Shown here in pieces: positions 18,984-28,228 of a DNA stretch of 64,000 nt. The translations under genes were made by a program, and so were the position numbers. Each line of letters opens with the position of its first letter. Positions within the stretch are counted from its first letter, which is position 1. The notes beneath the pieces were generated by a model. The model was not told the origin of the DNA, did not search any database, and saw only the letters and a list, made by a program, of their open reading frames with translations. The stretch spans positions 1 to 64,000 of the forward strand of contig JBDHXF010000016.1 of assembly GCA_039810585.1 (NCBI GenBank). The letters are read 5' to 3'. Source of the DNA: JBBATK01 sp039810585 (lineage in GTDB: Bacteria; Bacteroidota; Ignavibacteria; Kapaibacteriales; NICIL-2).

Positions 18984-20807
18984 TCAGGGCTCACGAAGTT
19001 CGGCGTCGAGTCCTTCCATGGTACCCAAATAACTTCGTCGAGAAAAGACGATGTAATTCTGGGTGCGCAAGCGCAGGGTCTGAAAGCGCGAGAGATAGCG
19101 GGAATCCCAAGCCATCAGACTGTCCTCAGCCGGCCTCTCATATACAATCGGGACGTTTTCGGCATACAGCAACTCGATGGCCGTACTGTCCACCTCGCCA
19201 CGCTTAAACAGCACCGTCCGGAATCGCTTCGTCGGGGTCCACGGGCTCGGCGAGTAGCCCGCCCAGCCTTGGGTGTACCAACTGAGCTGCGGACACAACG
19301 TATCGGCTTTTTCGCTCTTGTGCGCCACAAACACAAACTCCGTACACTCGGAGTCTTTCAGCCATTTAGCCGTCTTGGCGGCACCGCGTTCACATTCATC
19401 CACCGACCAAATGTTCAACGCTGCAACGCGCAGTATGAGGATAATCGGTACTGCCGAGTGAAAGGCGCGATTGAACATGATGCTGCGCGCCAGACGTCGC
19501 TCCGACTTGCCCAACACACTGAGCAACAGCACAAGGGGCAGAAGAACGATGAAGACGATGGCCAGTATGGAAAAGCTGCCATGAAAGAGAGCAAAAACCG
19601 ATAGTCGAATCGGAGCTGCCAACGACCATACTACTGCCACTACCGCAAGCGTGTAGATCAAAACTCCGGCTCTGGAGCGCGACGAGTACTGCATGCAGAG
19701 CTCAAGTCCTCGCAGGCTCAACATCACCGTGGGCGGAAGCAGCAACATCACATACACATCGCTCTTCGTCGGCAGCAGTGTGCAGATCACCAGTCCAACA
19801 GCCAGCCACAGGCCGAGCAACACTTCAAGTCCGGCATCGAGCGAGTGACGGAAGAACTCTCGGCGTATGCGCAAGGCATAGGCAATCCATGCCAGCGCAA
19901 ACACACTGGCGGGTTGCTGCACGACGATGTTGTGGAAAGCAAAGCCTAGCCACGACATCACCGAAGGCGGCGAAGCAGGATGAAAAGCGGAGCTCATGTT
20001 CCACAGTAACTCGGTGGGATGCTGAAGAAACATGGCGATGTACCACGGTGCGGCAATAGCAAGGCCGAGAAGTGCTGAGAGCAGTAGGGGGAATGTTCCA
20101 AGAGTGTTCGATCGGAGATGGCTAGTCTGGGGTGAGGCGAAGTGTCGTAAGGCACCATCGATAGATTCTGTCTCACCGGCACCAAAGCGTCGCTGCAACC
20201 ACGGAAGCAACACAAAGCTGAGTGGGAGCAGGGAAGCAGACACTTTCATCAGGAGCGAGAGAGCGATGCCGACGGCGTAGAGCGCAAGGTAGAGAAGGCG
20301 ACGGAAGCTATCGTCCTCTCGTTGTGCCCGAAGCAGCGCAAAAAGCGAAAGCAAAACGCAGCATACCAAGGGAACGTCCGGCATGCCCAGACGTGCATAG
20401 TGATTCCAGCCGATGCTCGCGCTGAGCAATACAGGAGCCAGAATGGCGATTTTTCGAGGCAAGACCTTGGAGGCGATGTCGTACAGTAAGAACAACGACG
20501 CGATAGCGCACAGCACGGAAAACAGTCGCACCGACAAGGGCGTCATCTTCATCGGCTTGATAAACTGCGCCATTGCCCACACGCTGAACGGTGCTTCTGT
20601 TGCGGTGTGAGCAGCACCAAGGGCTGCGGAACTTTGATCCCACACCAAGCCCTTTTCCGCCACCGCCCGAGCGCGCGTGGCATACAGCGCTTCATCCCAG
20701 GGTTGCACTTCGCGTGCCCCAAGGGTTATGAAATACAGCAGCGCACATGAAATCAATACGAGAATGGCATTGTGCGTAAGCACGTTGTCGACCGGATTCC
20801 TGACCAT
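18984..20807 (-). CDS. GT39/ArnT-type polytopic glycosyltransferase
   Basis: 607 aa with around a dozen hydrophobic helices. The first periplasmic loop carries the catalytic-type WDEALYATRA motif, with an acidic pair after the first helix as in ArnT, PMT and other GT-C enzymes; HYARLGMPDVPL follows as the second conserved loop. Such enzymes move a sugar from a polyprenyl-phosphate donor to lipid A, glycan or protein on the periplasmic face. Donor and acceptor cannot be read from the sequence. The start is the ATG at 20807; a TTG at 20822 is possible. The gene is divergent from plsY. Confidence 0.78.
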   Translation of the reverse strand: MVRNPVDNVLTHNAILVLISCALLYFITLGAREVQPWDEALYATRARAVAEKGLVWDQSSAALGAAHTATEAPFSVWAMAQFIKPMKMTPLSVRLFSVLCAIASLFLLYDIASKVLPRKIAILAPVLLSASIGWNHYARLGMPDVPLVCCVLLSLFALLRAQREDDSFRRLLYLALYAVGIALSLLMKVSASLLPLSFVLLPWLQRRFGAGETESIDGALRHFASPQTSHLRSNTLGTFPLLLSALLGLAIAAPWYIAMFLQHPTELLWNMSSAFHPASPPSVMSWLGFAFHNIVVQQPASVFALAWIAYALRIRREFFRHSLDAGLEVLLGLWLAVGLVICTLLPTKSDVYVMLLLPPTVMLSLRGLELCMQYSSRSRAGVLIYTLAVVAVVWSLAAPIRLSVFALFHGSFSILAIVFIVLLPLVLLLSVLGKSERRLARSIMFNRAFHSAVPIILILRVAALNIWSVDECERGAAKTAKWLKDSECTEFVFVAHKSEKADTLCPQLSWYTQGWAGYSPSPWTPTKRFRTVLFKRGEVDSTAIELLYAENVPIVYERPAEDSLMAWDSRYLSRFQTLRLRTQNYIVFSRRSYLGTMEGLDAELREP

Positions 20808-20860
20808 CGGACACTTCCCCAAAACGTAATTTGCAGGGAAATTACAAAGCGATTTCCTCT

Positions 20861-21517
20861 ATGACTATCGATCTGCTGTCCTTTCTCTGCGCTGTGCTTG
20901 GCTATGGCCTGGGCGCCATACCAACGGCTTGGCTGATTGTACGCAGTACGCACAGCGTAGATATACGCAACGAAGGGACGGGCAACGTCGGAGCGATGAA
21001 TAGTTATGATGTCACCGGCAAGAAGCGCATCGGCATCCTTATTGCCATCCTTGACGCGCTGAAGGGTGTGGCGGCTGTACTCATTGCGCGAGCCATCGGC
21101 GCCGATTTCTTCGGTGTTGCCGTCGCGGCAATCTTTGCGGTAATCGGACATTGCTACAACGTGTTTTTGAAGTTTCATGGCGGTCGCGGTCTTGCCACCT
21201 CTGCGGGTATCGCACTAGCCATCAACCCACTGGTGCTCATTCTGTGGGTACTCATGTACCTCACCGGCTACTACGTCATTCGTCGTGATGTGCACGTTGG
21301 CAGCATGAGCGGGATCCTCGGTGTGAGCATCCTGCTCTACACGACACCTTCGCTGCTCTTGCAAAAAATGATGCAACTACCCGGCGTCGATATCACGCAG
21401 TTCAAGGCAATGGTGTGGCTGATTTCAGCCATTCTGTTTGTGCGACATCTCGAGCCGATACGCGATTTGTTCCGGCGCATGCAAACGGAAAACAACGACT
21501 CAGACGACGCAAACTGA
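20861..21517 (+). CDS. plsY: acyl-phosphate:glycerol-3-phosphate acyltransferase PlsY
   Basis: 218 aa, inner membrane, about five helices. It carries the three PlsY motifs: GAIPTAWLI near the N-terminus, GTGNVGAMN (substrate loop) with KG downstream in DALKGVAAVLIA, and GHCYNVFLKFHGGRGLAT. It transfers an acyl group from acyl-phosphate to glycerol-3-phosphate, the first step of phospholipid synthesis. The start is taken at the ATG at 20861, which begins directly before the first helix. Confidence 0.92.
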   Translation: MTIDLLSFLCAVLGYGLGAIPTAWLIVRSTHSVDIRNEGTGNVGAMNSYDVTGKKRIGILIAILDALKGVAAVLIARAIGADFFGVAVAAIFAVIGHCYNVFLKFHGGRGLATSAGIALAINPLVLILWVLMYLTGYYVIRRDVHVGSMSGILGVSILLYTTPSLLLQKMMQLPGVDITQFKAMVWLISAILFVRHLEPIRDLFRRMQTENNDSDDAN

Positions 21518-21535
21518 GTCGTTCAATGTCTTTTT

Positions 21536-21564
21536 ATACGTGCGCGGCAAAGCCGCACACGTAT
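21536..21564. repeat. 29-nt hairpin of the C.A-mismatch family (copy 1)
   Basis: Thirteen-position stem with a 3-nt loop (AAA): arms ATACGTGCGCGGC and GCCGCACACGTAT, interrupted only by a C.A mismatch at the eighth position from the base. It lies 19 nt after the plsY stop codon. Similar hairpins occur at 34589, 57483 and 57564. Confidence 0.7.
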
Positions 21565-21636
21565 CATCATCCCCTAAGCAGGGTGTATCGTTTTGCCCCT
21601 GCACGCGCAACTTCTGTCACCAACCGAGGTCAGCCT

Positions 21637-23001
21637 ATGCATCGTGTTCAATCCATCAATCCCGCAACGCTCGAGCTTTTGGCCGAGTATCCCGGTCACA
21701 GTGACGAGCATCTTCATAGCGTGATGCATCGAGCACGACATGCTCAAAGAGAATGGCGACAACGCAGCATGGAAGAGCGTGCAATTTCGCTGCAGAAGCT
21801 CGCCCACCTCTTACGCGAAAAAGCAGAGATCGCCGCCTCGTTGATGGCACTGGAGATGGGCAAACCGCATGCGCAGGGTCGTGCGGAGACCTTGAAGTGT
21901 GCGCTGTGCTGCGAGTATTATGCCCACGAAGCCGCAGAGATGCTCGCCGACATTGACATGGCCTCGGAGTACCGATCATCTCGCGTGGTCTTTCAACCCC
22001 TCGGAACGGTGCTGGCCATTATGCCCTGGAACTTTCCGCTCTGGCAATGCGTGCGAGCGGCCGCGCCGGCATTGATGGCCGGAAATGCCGTGATCGTCAA
22101 GCCGTCACCTGAAGTGAGTGGTTGCGCGTTGCTGTTGCAGTCGATGTTCGACGAGGCTGGCTTGGGCGACGGATTATATTCCACCGTGTTTGCCACCCAC
22201 GAGCAGTGCGCAATGATGATTCAGCATCGAGATATAGCAGCCCTGACCTTTACGGGAAGCAGTCGCGGCGGACGTGCCGTTGCAGCCGTGGCCGGAGCAG
22301 CGCTGAAGAAGACCGTACTGGAGCTCGGCGGGAGTGATGCCTACTGTGTGCTCGACGATGCCGATGTGGCCAAAGCTGCGAAGCTGTGTGCAACGTCGCG
22401 ATTGATTAACAGCGGACAAAGCTGCGTGGCCGCTAAACGTTTTATCGTGATGGAATCGGTACGCCGCGAGTTTGAGGAGCAATTCGTCGCCGAAATAGCA
22501 GCTGCTGTCGTGGGCGATCCGGAGGCAGCAACAACAACAGTCGGTCCCTTAGCACGGCTCGATCTGCGAGATCTGTTACATGATCAGGCTCAGCGAAGTA
22601 TTGATGCAGGAGCAACGGTGTTGCTATCCGGTGGAGCAATGGAAGAAGGTGCTTATTTCAAGCCCATGGTACTTAGCAATGTGAAACCGGGAATGGCAGC
22701 TTTTGAGGAAGAGTTGTTTGGACCGGTTGCCGCCATTATTTCTGCTCGTGACGAGCAGGATCTCATCGCCTTGGCCAATCGCAGTGTTTACGGATTGGGT
22801 GGGGCAGTGTTTGGCTCGGAGTCGGCGCGAACGGAGCGCGTGGCGTTGGAGTTGGAGGCCGGTTGTTGTTTTGTGAACGACTTCGTCAAATCCGATCCGC
22901 GTTTTCCTTTTGGGGGAGTGAAGGATTCGGGATGGGGACGGGAGCTATCGCTATTTGGCGTACGCGAATTCACCAATTGCAAGTCCTTGGTGATGGCTTG
23001 A
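21637..23001 (+). CDS. aldehyde dehydrogenase, succinate-semialdehyde dehydrogenase type
   Basis: 454 aa from the ATG at 21637; the frame runs on upstream but overlaps plsY. It is an NAD(P)-dependent ALDH with the NAD-binding PWNFPLW and TGSSRGG segments, general base E229 (LELGGSDAY) and catalytic C263 (NSGQSCVAAKR). The C-terminal PFGGVKDSGWGRELS is the usual oligomerisation end. Overall it resembles the short succinate-semialdehyde dehydrogenases (Sad/GabD), which convert succinate semialdehyde to succinate; substrate specificity is inferred. No GABA-pathway partner is next to it. Confidence 0.85.
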   Translation: MHRVQSINPATLELLAEYPGHSDEHLHSVMHRARHAQREWRQRSMEERAISLQKLAHLLREKAEIAASLMALEMGKPHAQGRAETLKCALCCEYYAHEAAEMLADIDMASEYRSSRVVFQPLGTVLAIMPWNFPLWQCVRAAAPALMAGNAVIVKPSPEVSGCALLLQSMFDEAGLGDGLYSTVFATHEQCAMMIQHRDIAALTFTGSSRGGRAVAAVAGAALKKTVLELGGSDAYCVLDDADVAKAAKLCATSRLINSGQSCVAAKRFIVMESVRREFEEQFVAEIAAAVVGDPEAATTTVGPLARLDLRDLLHDQAQRSIDAGATVLLSGGAMEEGAYFKPMVLSNVKPGMAAFEEELFGPVAAIISARDEQDLIALANRSVYGLGGAVFGSESARTERVALELEAGCCFVNDFVKSDPRFPFGGVKDSGWGRELSLFGVREFTNCKSLVMA

Positions 23002-23311
23002 GAAATACTCTTACGCGGACCTGGAACAATCATCAGACCGGTCACGGCAATCACCGCGCAGCTCAGCAGCACGAGTAAAAAGTTGGCGATTTTGTGTTGA
23101 CGAGAAAACACCGATGGATGAGAAGGTGGTGAAACGCTTCGTTCTTCCGGAAGTATCGGCAGCGCTAAGCCTGTTCTTTACGTTGTGGTTATGAGTTGTA
23201 GACGCCTTGGTGATCGGCTTCGTGTACGCACCCGTTCTCAACACCTCGCTTTTTTCCTCCCCATGACTCAATTTTTCCTGAATTTTACATCCCAATCCTC
23301 TCCCTGAACTC
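23002..23311. other. intergenic between ALDH and dnaX
   Basis: About 310 nt. On the minus strand a GTG-started frame (23111 down to 22788) encodes a hydrophobic helix inside this gap, but its second half runs antisense through the intact ALDH 3' end. I do not accept it as a gene. Otherwise nothing is recognised. Confidence 0.4.
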
Positions 23312-25351
23312 ATGTCCGACTCGTCAACACAGTCAGAATTTGTCGTCACCGCCCGCAAATGGCGTCCGCAGATCTTCTCGCAAGTCGTGGGACAGGAGCA
23401 CATTTCCACGACGCTGGCTAACGCCATCCTGAGCGGTCGAGTGCATCATGCCTATTTGTTCTGTGGTTCGCGTGGCGTCGGCAAGACAACCACTGCCCGC
23501 ATCTTCGCTCGCGCATTGAACTGCACCAATCCTATTGACGGAGTGGAACCCTGTAACCACTGCGATTCGTGTCTGGACATCTTGAGTGGTCGTAGTCTGG
23601 ACGTAATTGAAATCGACGGTGCCTCTAACAATTCGGTGGACGACGTTCGAAAGCTGCGCGAGAATGCCAAATATCCGCCGGTACATGGTCGCTACAAGAT
23701 GTACATCATCGACGAGGTGCACATGCTGTCCACCTCGGCCTTCAACGCGCTGCTCAAGACCCTGGAAGAGCCGCCGCCGCATTTGCTCTTCATGTTTGCC
23801 ACGACCGAGGCTCAGAAAGTACCGGCAACGATTGTGAGCAGGTGTCAGCGTTTTGATTTCCGGCGTATGCAGATAGACGATATCGTACGTCATCTTGCCT
23901 ATATCGCCGAGCAAGAAAAGGTACAGATTGACGAAGCCTCGCTCATCGCCATAGCCAAGAAGGGCGATGGGTCGATGCGCGATTCACAGAGCATTTTCGA
24001 TCAGGTACGGGCATTCTGTGGCGACAACGTGGCTATTAAGGATTTGGCCGAAGCGCTGCACTTGATTGATGAGGACTTCTTTTTCAACCTCTCGGCGGCA
24101 ATAGTCGGCAGAGATTCCAAGGCCATGTTCGAGTTGGTGAGGCAGGTGATGGATCGCGGTTATGACGTGCAGGAGTGTCTGGGCGGACTCAACGAGCACA
24201 TGCGTAATCTGTTGTCGATCCTTGCCACGGGCGACACCGCGCTCATCGAGAGTTCTTCGGAGGGACTCAAGCGATATAGTGAGCGAGCGTCTGAATTCCG
24301 TCAGCCTGACATCCTCCGGATTATGGCAATGATCAGTGCAACAGAAGCTCAGATTCGGTTTAGCGCGCAACCGCGTTATCGATTGGAATTGTTGTTGGTG
24401 CAACTTGCTTCGCTTGATTCCACCGTTGAAATCGCCCAAGTTCTCGCAGAGATTCGAGATCTAAAAAAAAACGGCAGTAAGATCAGCATGTTGAGCTCGC
24501 CGGTACACGCCACGATGCCCAGCCCTCCGGCAACACGCGTTGTAACACCTGCTCCGGCATCGTCCCTCACTGCGAGCCCGCAACCGGAACATCGCAGCAA
24601 TGCACACAAGGGAAATTCAAGCAGTGTCTCTGTCGGCACGAAGTCACGCGGCAATGGCGCTGCCGGATCGACTGCAAAAGCCTTAGAACGGTCTGACGAG
24701 GGACTCAACACAGCTAATGGGACTGCTGATACAGTGTTCGCTCATGACAAGGCAAACGTCGGTACAAGTTCTACAACTACTCGTCAATACACGCCTTCTG
24801 CGAAGGCGGCACGAAGTGCGCACGAATCAACTGTCTCTGCAACGACATTTGTGGAGGGACCTCAGGTACCGGCTCAGGTCATAGAGGCGGGTTGGCAGGA
24901 ATTTGTGAAGTCTTTGCCCACCAGTCTGGCTGCGATCAAGCTTGGACTGAGCACGCGCGACTTGAGTTCTGTGCGTTTCTTTGAGGGCGAGATCTTGATT
25001 TTGAACAGCGAGAAGTTTCTCTGCGACGAGCTCAACGCAAGGCGAGCGCCGCTGAGTTCCCAGCTCGAGAAGTTTTTCGGCAACAGCATACGCATGCGCA
25101 TTGTGCATACGCAGGATATACACCAGGCTCAAAGTGCGCTAGAACAAGAGGACGAGTCAGGAGTAGGCGCATCAGTCAAAAATGTGCCGGCAACCGCTCA
25201 GACAAGCTCATCGAACTCATCTGCGGCCACGCACACAGCGCCGTCTCATAACCACGGCAACGCGGCTCAAAGCAATGGCGAAAAGCTTCCAATTGAGAAG
25301 AGTTTGGTTGAGTTGTTTGGTGCCAAAAAGATTCCTCTACAGAGTGTGTAG
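23312..25351 (+). CDS. dnaX: DNA polymerase III tau subunit (with probable gamma form)
   Basis: 679 aa. The clamp-loader ATPase has a Walker A GSRGVGKTTT (K58), a four-Cys zinc module (ALNC...CNHCDSC), Walker B IIDEVHML and the SRC arginine-finger motif in VSRCQRFDF. Domains I-III end near residue 380. A Ser/Thr/Ala-rich linker (about 390-530) leads to a C-terminal domain that in tau contacts the polymerase and helicase. At 24463-24471 the gene has nine consecutive A, with a stop in the -1 frame right after, so a shorter gamma-like product of about 389 aa is predicted. The start ATG lies in a gene-free gap. Confidence 0.93.
   Translation: MSDSSTQSEFVVTARKWRPQIFSQVVGQEHISTTLANAILSGRVHHAYLFCGSRGVGKTTTARIFARALNCTNPIDGVEPCNHCDSCLDILSGRSLDVIEIDGASNNSVDDVRKLRENAKYPPVHGRYKMYIIDEVHMLSTSAFNALLKTLEEPPPHLLFMFATTEAQKVPATIVSRCQRFDFRRMQIDDIVRHLAYIAEQEKVQIDEASLIAIAKKGDGSMRDSQSIFDQVRAFCGDNVAIKDLAEALHLIDEDFFFNLSAAIVGRDSKAMFELVRQVMDRGYDVQECLGGLNEHMRNLLSILATGDTALIESSSEGLKRYSERASEFRQPDILRIMAMISATEAQIRFSAQPRYRLELLLVQLASLDSTVEIAQVLAEIRDLKKNGSKISMLSSPVHATMPSPPATRVVTPAPASSLTASPQPEHRSNAHKGNSSSVSVGTKSRGNGAAGSTAKALERSDEGLNTANGTADTVFAHDKANVGTSSTTTRQYTPSAKAARSAHESTVSATTFVEGPQVPAQVIEAGWQEFVKSLPTSLAAIKLGLSTRDLSSVRFFEGEILILNSEKFLCDELNARRAPLSSQLEKFFGNSIRMRIVHTQDIHQAQSALEQEDESGVGASVKNVPATAQTSSSNSSAATHTAPSHNHGNAAQSNGEKLPIEKSLVELFGAKKIPLQSV
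24463..24480 (+). promoter_or_regulatory. probable slippage site in dnaX
   Basis: The frame reads CTA AAA AAA AAC GGC AGT AAG. Slipping by -1, or inserting one A during transcription, gives AAA CGG CAG TAA, with the stop at 24478-24480; slipping the other way reaches TGA within eight codons. Either event would truncate the protein after domain III, at about 389 residues, the size expected for gamma. Homopolymer-A slippage in dnaX is known from Thermus, and A AAA AAG frameshifting from E. coli. Confidence 0.65.
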
Positions 25352-25428
25352 GGAGCGAAGCGAACTGAGGTCGTCGTGATTGCTTGTCTTTCTTTGCTCG
25401 TGAAGATTGAGCACAAACGTGCAGCGTC

Positions 25429-26493
25429 TTAACTCACTAAACGCGATGTATAGTCTGCAACGACGGAGCGCAAACCTTCCTCCAGGCTAATGCGCGATTT
25501 CCATCCCAATGCCGCAGCACGGCTGACGTCGAGAAGTTTGCGAGGGGTACCGTCGGGCTTTGAAGCATCATAGACAATTGCCCCCTTGAAGCCGACAATA
25601 TCGGCAATGAGTTGTGCCAGATCGCGAATGGTGATATCGATGCCGGTGCCAATGTTCACAATTTCCCCGGCTGATTGTGCATCCACGGAGTTCATAAAGT
25701 AGACGGATGCTTCGGCTATATCGTCGGCATGAAGAAATTCGCGATACACGGAGCCGGAGCCCCACAGGCTGACGGATTCGGCTTTGATACCGCTTTTGGA
25801 AAGGAGTTGGACGAGCTCATCGTCGGTGTAGGTCACATCCCGCGTCAAGCCAAAACCGAGATCTTCATGTTCCACGTTGCGTCGTACTGCCGTAACATCC
25901 TGCTCGTGAAGGTACTGCGCCAAAACGAACTTGCGAATCAGAGCCGGCAGAACGTGCGAGTTTTCGAGATGATAGCTGTCGTTCGGTCCGTAGAGGTTTG
26001 TGGGCATGAGCGACACATAATTGCACCCGTACTCGCGGTTGTAGTAGGCGCACATTTTCACGGCGGCAATTTTTGCGATAGCATAGGCTTCGTTGGTTTT
26101 CTCCAGGGCACCACTTAACAACGTCTCCTCTTTCAGTGGTTGCGGAGCCAGCTTAGGGTAAATACAACTGGAACCAAGGTTGACAAGTTTCTTGACGCCA
26201 CTTCGGTAGGCCGCATCAATCACATTGGCGGCAATCATCATATTTTGATAGAAGAACTCGGCCGGATATTGATTGTTGGCGTTGATACCTCCGACACGCG
26301 CAGCGGCGAGAAAGACGTATTCGGGTTGCTCATCGCGGAAAAACTGACGGCACGCTTCCTGGTTACTGAGGTCGAGGTCATGGTGCGATCGCAGCAGAAG
26401 CGAGGTATAGCCTTTGGTCTGAAGCAGACGCAGGATAGCGCTTCCAACCATTCCACGGTGTCCGGCGATGAATATTCGGGAGTTGAGTTCCAT
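25429..26493 (-). CDS. fcl: GDP-L-fucose synthase
   Basis: 354 aa, an extended short-chain dehydrogenase. It has a Rossmann motif GHRGMVG (residues 11-17), the serine motif GSSCIYP and the catalytic YAIAK (YxxxK, near residues 134-138). PTNLYGPND, HVLPALIRK and SVYREFLHADD match GDP-4-keto-6-deoxy-mannose 3,5-epimerase/reductase. It makes GDP-L-fucose for surface glycans. The family is usually about 320 aa; an insertion in the middle (around EDLGFGLTRDVTYTDDE) explains the extra length. The partner gmd is not in the window. The ATG at 26493 is preferred over an upstream in-frame start at 26517. Confidence 0.9.
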   Translation of the reverse strand: MELNSRIFIAGHRGMVGSAILRLLQTKGYTSLLLRSHHDLDLSNQEACRQFFRDEQPEYVFLAAARVGGINANNQYPAEFFYQNMMIAANVIDAAYRSGVKKLVNLGSSCIYPKLAPQPLKEETLLSGALEKTNEAYAIAKIAAVKMCAYYNREYGCNYVSLMPTNLYGPNDSYHLENSHVLPALIRKFVLAQYLHEQDVTAVRRNVEHEDLGFGLTRDVTYTDDELVQLLSKSGIKAESVSLWGSGSVYREFLHADDIAEASVYFMNSVDAQSAGEIVNIGTGIDITIRDLAQLIADIVGFKGAIVYDASKPDGTPRKLLDVSRAAALGWKSRISLEEGLRSVVADYTSRLVS

Positions 26494-26694
26494 GCAAATT
26501 TCGAAGTGGGCAGACAAAACTACGAAGCAAAGCAGACGCTTTGAGGTGTATCGGCATCAGGGAGGAGAAATGGACAGGAAGGGAGTGGGGCGCACTCAGC
26601 GTGCATGTGGCTTGAGAACTGTGCTCAGTCTGAACGAAGCGGAACGCACAGGCGGGGACGACAAATCTGCATGGTGCGCACTGAGGAGCGGGAT

Positions 26695-27138
26695 TCAATA
26701 GGTCGCAATACTGAAGCGGCTCGTTGATGGCACTTTCAGACCTAATCCAACCTTTTGTATTGATGGTCTTATCGCTGATTCAACAGCACCGATCACTTTC
26801 CACGCTTTTGCCTCATTGGATTGAATAACGCGTGCAGGATCGACTTTTACATCACTTTTATTTGTCCACAACTCGCATAACGATCGATGTTTCTTTATGA
26901 AACTGTATGCAAAGTTTTCGACCTGAAATCCCAGAACCTCCAGAGTATCAGGATCGTACATTAAGCCAATATGTGCGTCAATGTGATGTACGACCGTCTC
27001 CGTATGTGGCGATGCAAACATCACAAACAAGACGTCTGCAAGATCATCGTACTTGAAGTACACAACATCTCCACGGCTAACAAAGCCTTGCGAAAGCTGC
27101 TCTGTTTTCACACTATTGTTTAGTTCCCGAATCTCCAC
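26695..27138 (-). CDS. DUF2283-like (YuzE-type) protein, possible antitoxin, copy 1
   Basis: 147 aa from a GTG at 27138, which lies inside the end of the preceding toxin-like gene (its stop is 27120-27122), a coupled arrangement. The core YFKYDDLADVLFVMF ... GLMYDPDTLEVLGFQVENF matches the DUF2283 pattern Y(D)xxADVLYIxF ... xxDYDxxGxxxGIEIxN. DUF2283-type proteins are often found next to small nuclease-like proteins and are suspected antitoxins; their biochemistry is not established. The C-terminal ~60 residues are extra to the usual short family. The same two-gene order recurs at 27776-28542. This copy appears intact. Confidence 0.6.
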   Translation of the reverse strand: MEIRELNNSVKTEQLSQGFVSRGDVVYFKYDDLADVLFVMFASPHTETVVHHIDAHIGLMYDPDTLEVLGFQVENFAYSFIKKHRSLCELWTNKSDVKVDPARVIQSNEAKAWKVIGAVESAIRPSIQKVGLGLKVPSTSRFSIATY

Positions 27139-27455
27139 AGAGTCTTCTCTCCTCTTTTATAGCTATCGGCTGTATATGCCGTAACGACCTGGCGCCGACC
27201 GCTCATTTCGTCAACCTGGACAACGACTTTCAAGTACCTTTTATTGTCGTGTATCAGCCTGTAGTATGCAATTCTGTCCATTCTATCAACATCTAGGCAA
27301 ATTCTATCGGGATCTTCGATGGTTCTTTGGACTTCCGTGCAATACTAGTCAGTATTCATCCATGGTCTGTTTCTGACGATGTGTTCGTGCCATCTCTGTT
27401 CGTCACAATAGACGGAGTTTCCCTCCGGATCTCTCACCTCAAACAACGTATTCAC
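27120..27455 (-). pseudogene. toxin-like (BECR-fold-like) gene copy 1, interrupted by an amber codon
   Basis: Reading from a GTG at 27455 gives a 112-codon frame with one TAG at 27345-27347 (codon 37). Before it is FEVRDPEGNSVYCDEQRWHE followed by HIV; after it TIEDPDRI, then YYRLIHDNKRYLKVVVQV and VVTAYTADSYKRGEKTLWRF. This order (RW.HI, then a short helix, EDPD.I, YYR, a VVV strand, TA..., LW) is that of small phage/TA nuclease-like proteins of the BECR (barnase-EndoU-colicin-RelE) type. I assign the class by pattern only. The stop makes it a likely pseudogene unless TAG is read through. Confidence 0.55.
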
Positions 27456-27540
27456 AAACTACTACAAATCTGATCTAACTTGGAGCGGGGAAGGGCAATT
27501 TAAGTAATCGACGTAAAGCCAAATTTCTGGATCGGGTTTA

Positions 27541-27766
27541 TCTTATCAACACTCTTTGGGATCATGGTGTGTGCCGATAAGCGCTAAGCGATCGCTTTTA
27601 GTTACGTTGCGTGTTGTCAACACCAGGAAAATCGTTGCGAGCAGGATGCCATGAACTGCGCGGACCGAGCTTCGGGCAACCTACGTTTCATGACCGGTCC
27701 ATGCTGTTAACGCCGAACGACATATTGCGAGAATGCAGCCTTACGTTTTGAAATGCTCTTCGAGTC
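27541..27766. repeat. truncated duplicate of the leader and first codons of the 28856 gene
   Basis: This segment aligns without gaps, at roughly nine in ten bases by eye, to 28696-28920 (offset 1155), including the ATG at 27701 corresponding to 28856. The copied reading frame gives MLLTPNDILRECSLTF and then TGA because of a one-base insertion near 27752; similarity ends soon after. It includes a perfect palindrome AAGCGATCGCTT at 27586-27597. The stretch 27456-27540 holds nothing else I recognise. Confidence 0.8.
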
Positions 27767-27775
27767 TCACCAAGC

Positions 27776-28228
27776 TTAACGGTAGGCAATGTGTTGTTCC
27801 TTGAGTGTTGCGTTGCACAGAGAGTCAGGAAATTGGGCCGGAATGCTGGCAGCTTGTATGAGAGTGGCGGCATAGGATGATACCTCTCTGACTAGATCCA
27901 CTTTTTGTTCAATGATCGTAGAAACCAAATCCGGGCTTGATTGAGTTGGGCTTGCAGCGCCGAATTGAGCATGTGTCTGCAAAAACTCTTTTGAGAAGTT
28001 CTCAAGCTGAAATCCTACAATTTCATTACTCTTTATATCGCATAGCAGAGCCAAGGAGTTGTCTAGGTAATAGACGTATGTTTCGCGAGGATCGGCAACA
28101 ATGCTGAGATGGAAGGTATCGTCTGCTACATCATAGCTAATCACGACTCTGTCATCTTCCTTGAATTGTTCGAACTAGGTAGTTTTAATCTGGTCTGCAG
28201 AGATCAGATCGTTCAGGATTTTCGCCAT
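27776..28228 (-). pseudogene. DUF2283-like antitoxin-like gene copy 2, interrupted by an amber codon
   Basis: An ATG at 28228 opens the frame MAKILNDLISADQIKTT, then TAG at 28175-28177 (codon 18), then FEQFKEDDRVVISYDVADDT and on to the end at 27776. The part after the stop has the same YDxxxDxxxxxI ... LLCDIKSNEIVGFQLENF core as copy 1, and the part before matches its N-terminus in position, so the two were one gene. A CAG-to-TAG change would explain it. The ATG overlaps the end of the upstream toxin-like gene by 16 nt, as in copy 1. Restart at the GTG at 28144 could make a shorter 122-aa protein. Confidence 0.65.

Noticed and set aside
22788..23111. 107-codon minus-strand frame with a hydrophobic helix
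   Set aside because: Two thirds lie antisense to the intact 3' end of the aldehyde dehydrogenase gene, the start is a GTG without a binding site, and no family is recognised.
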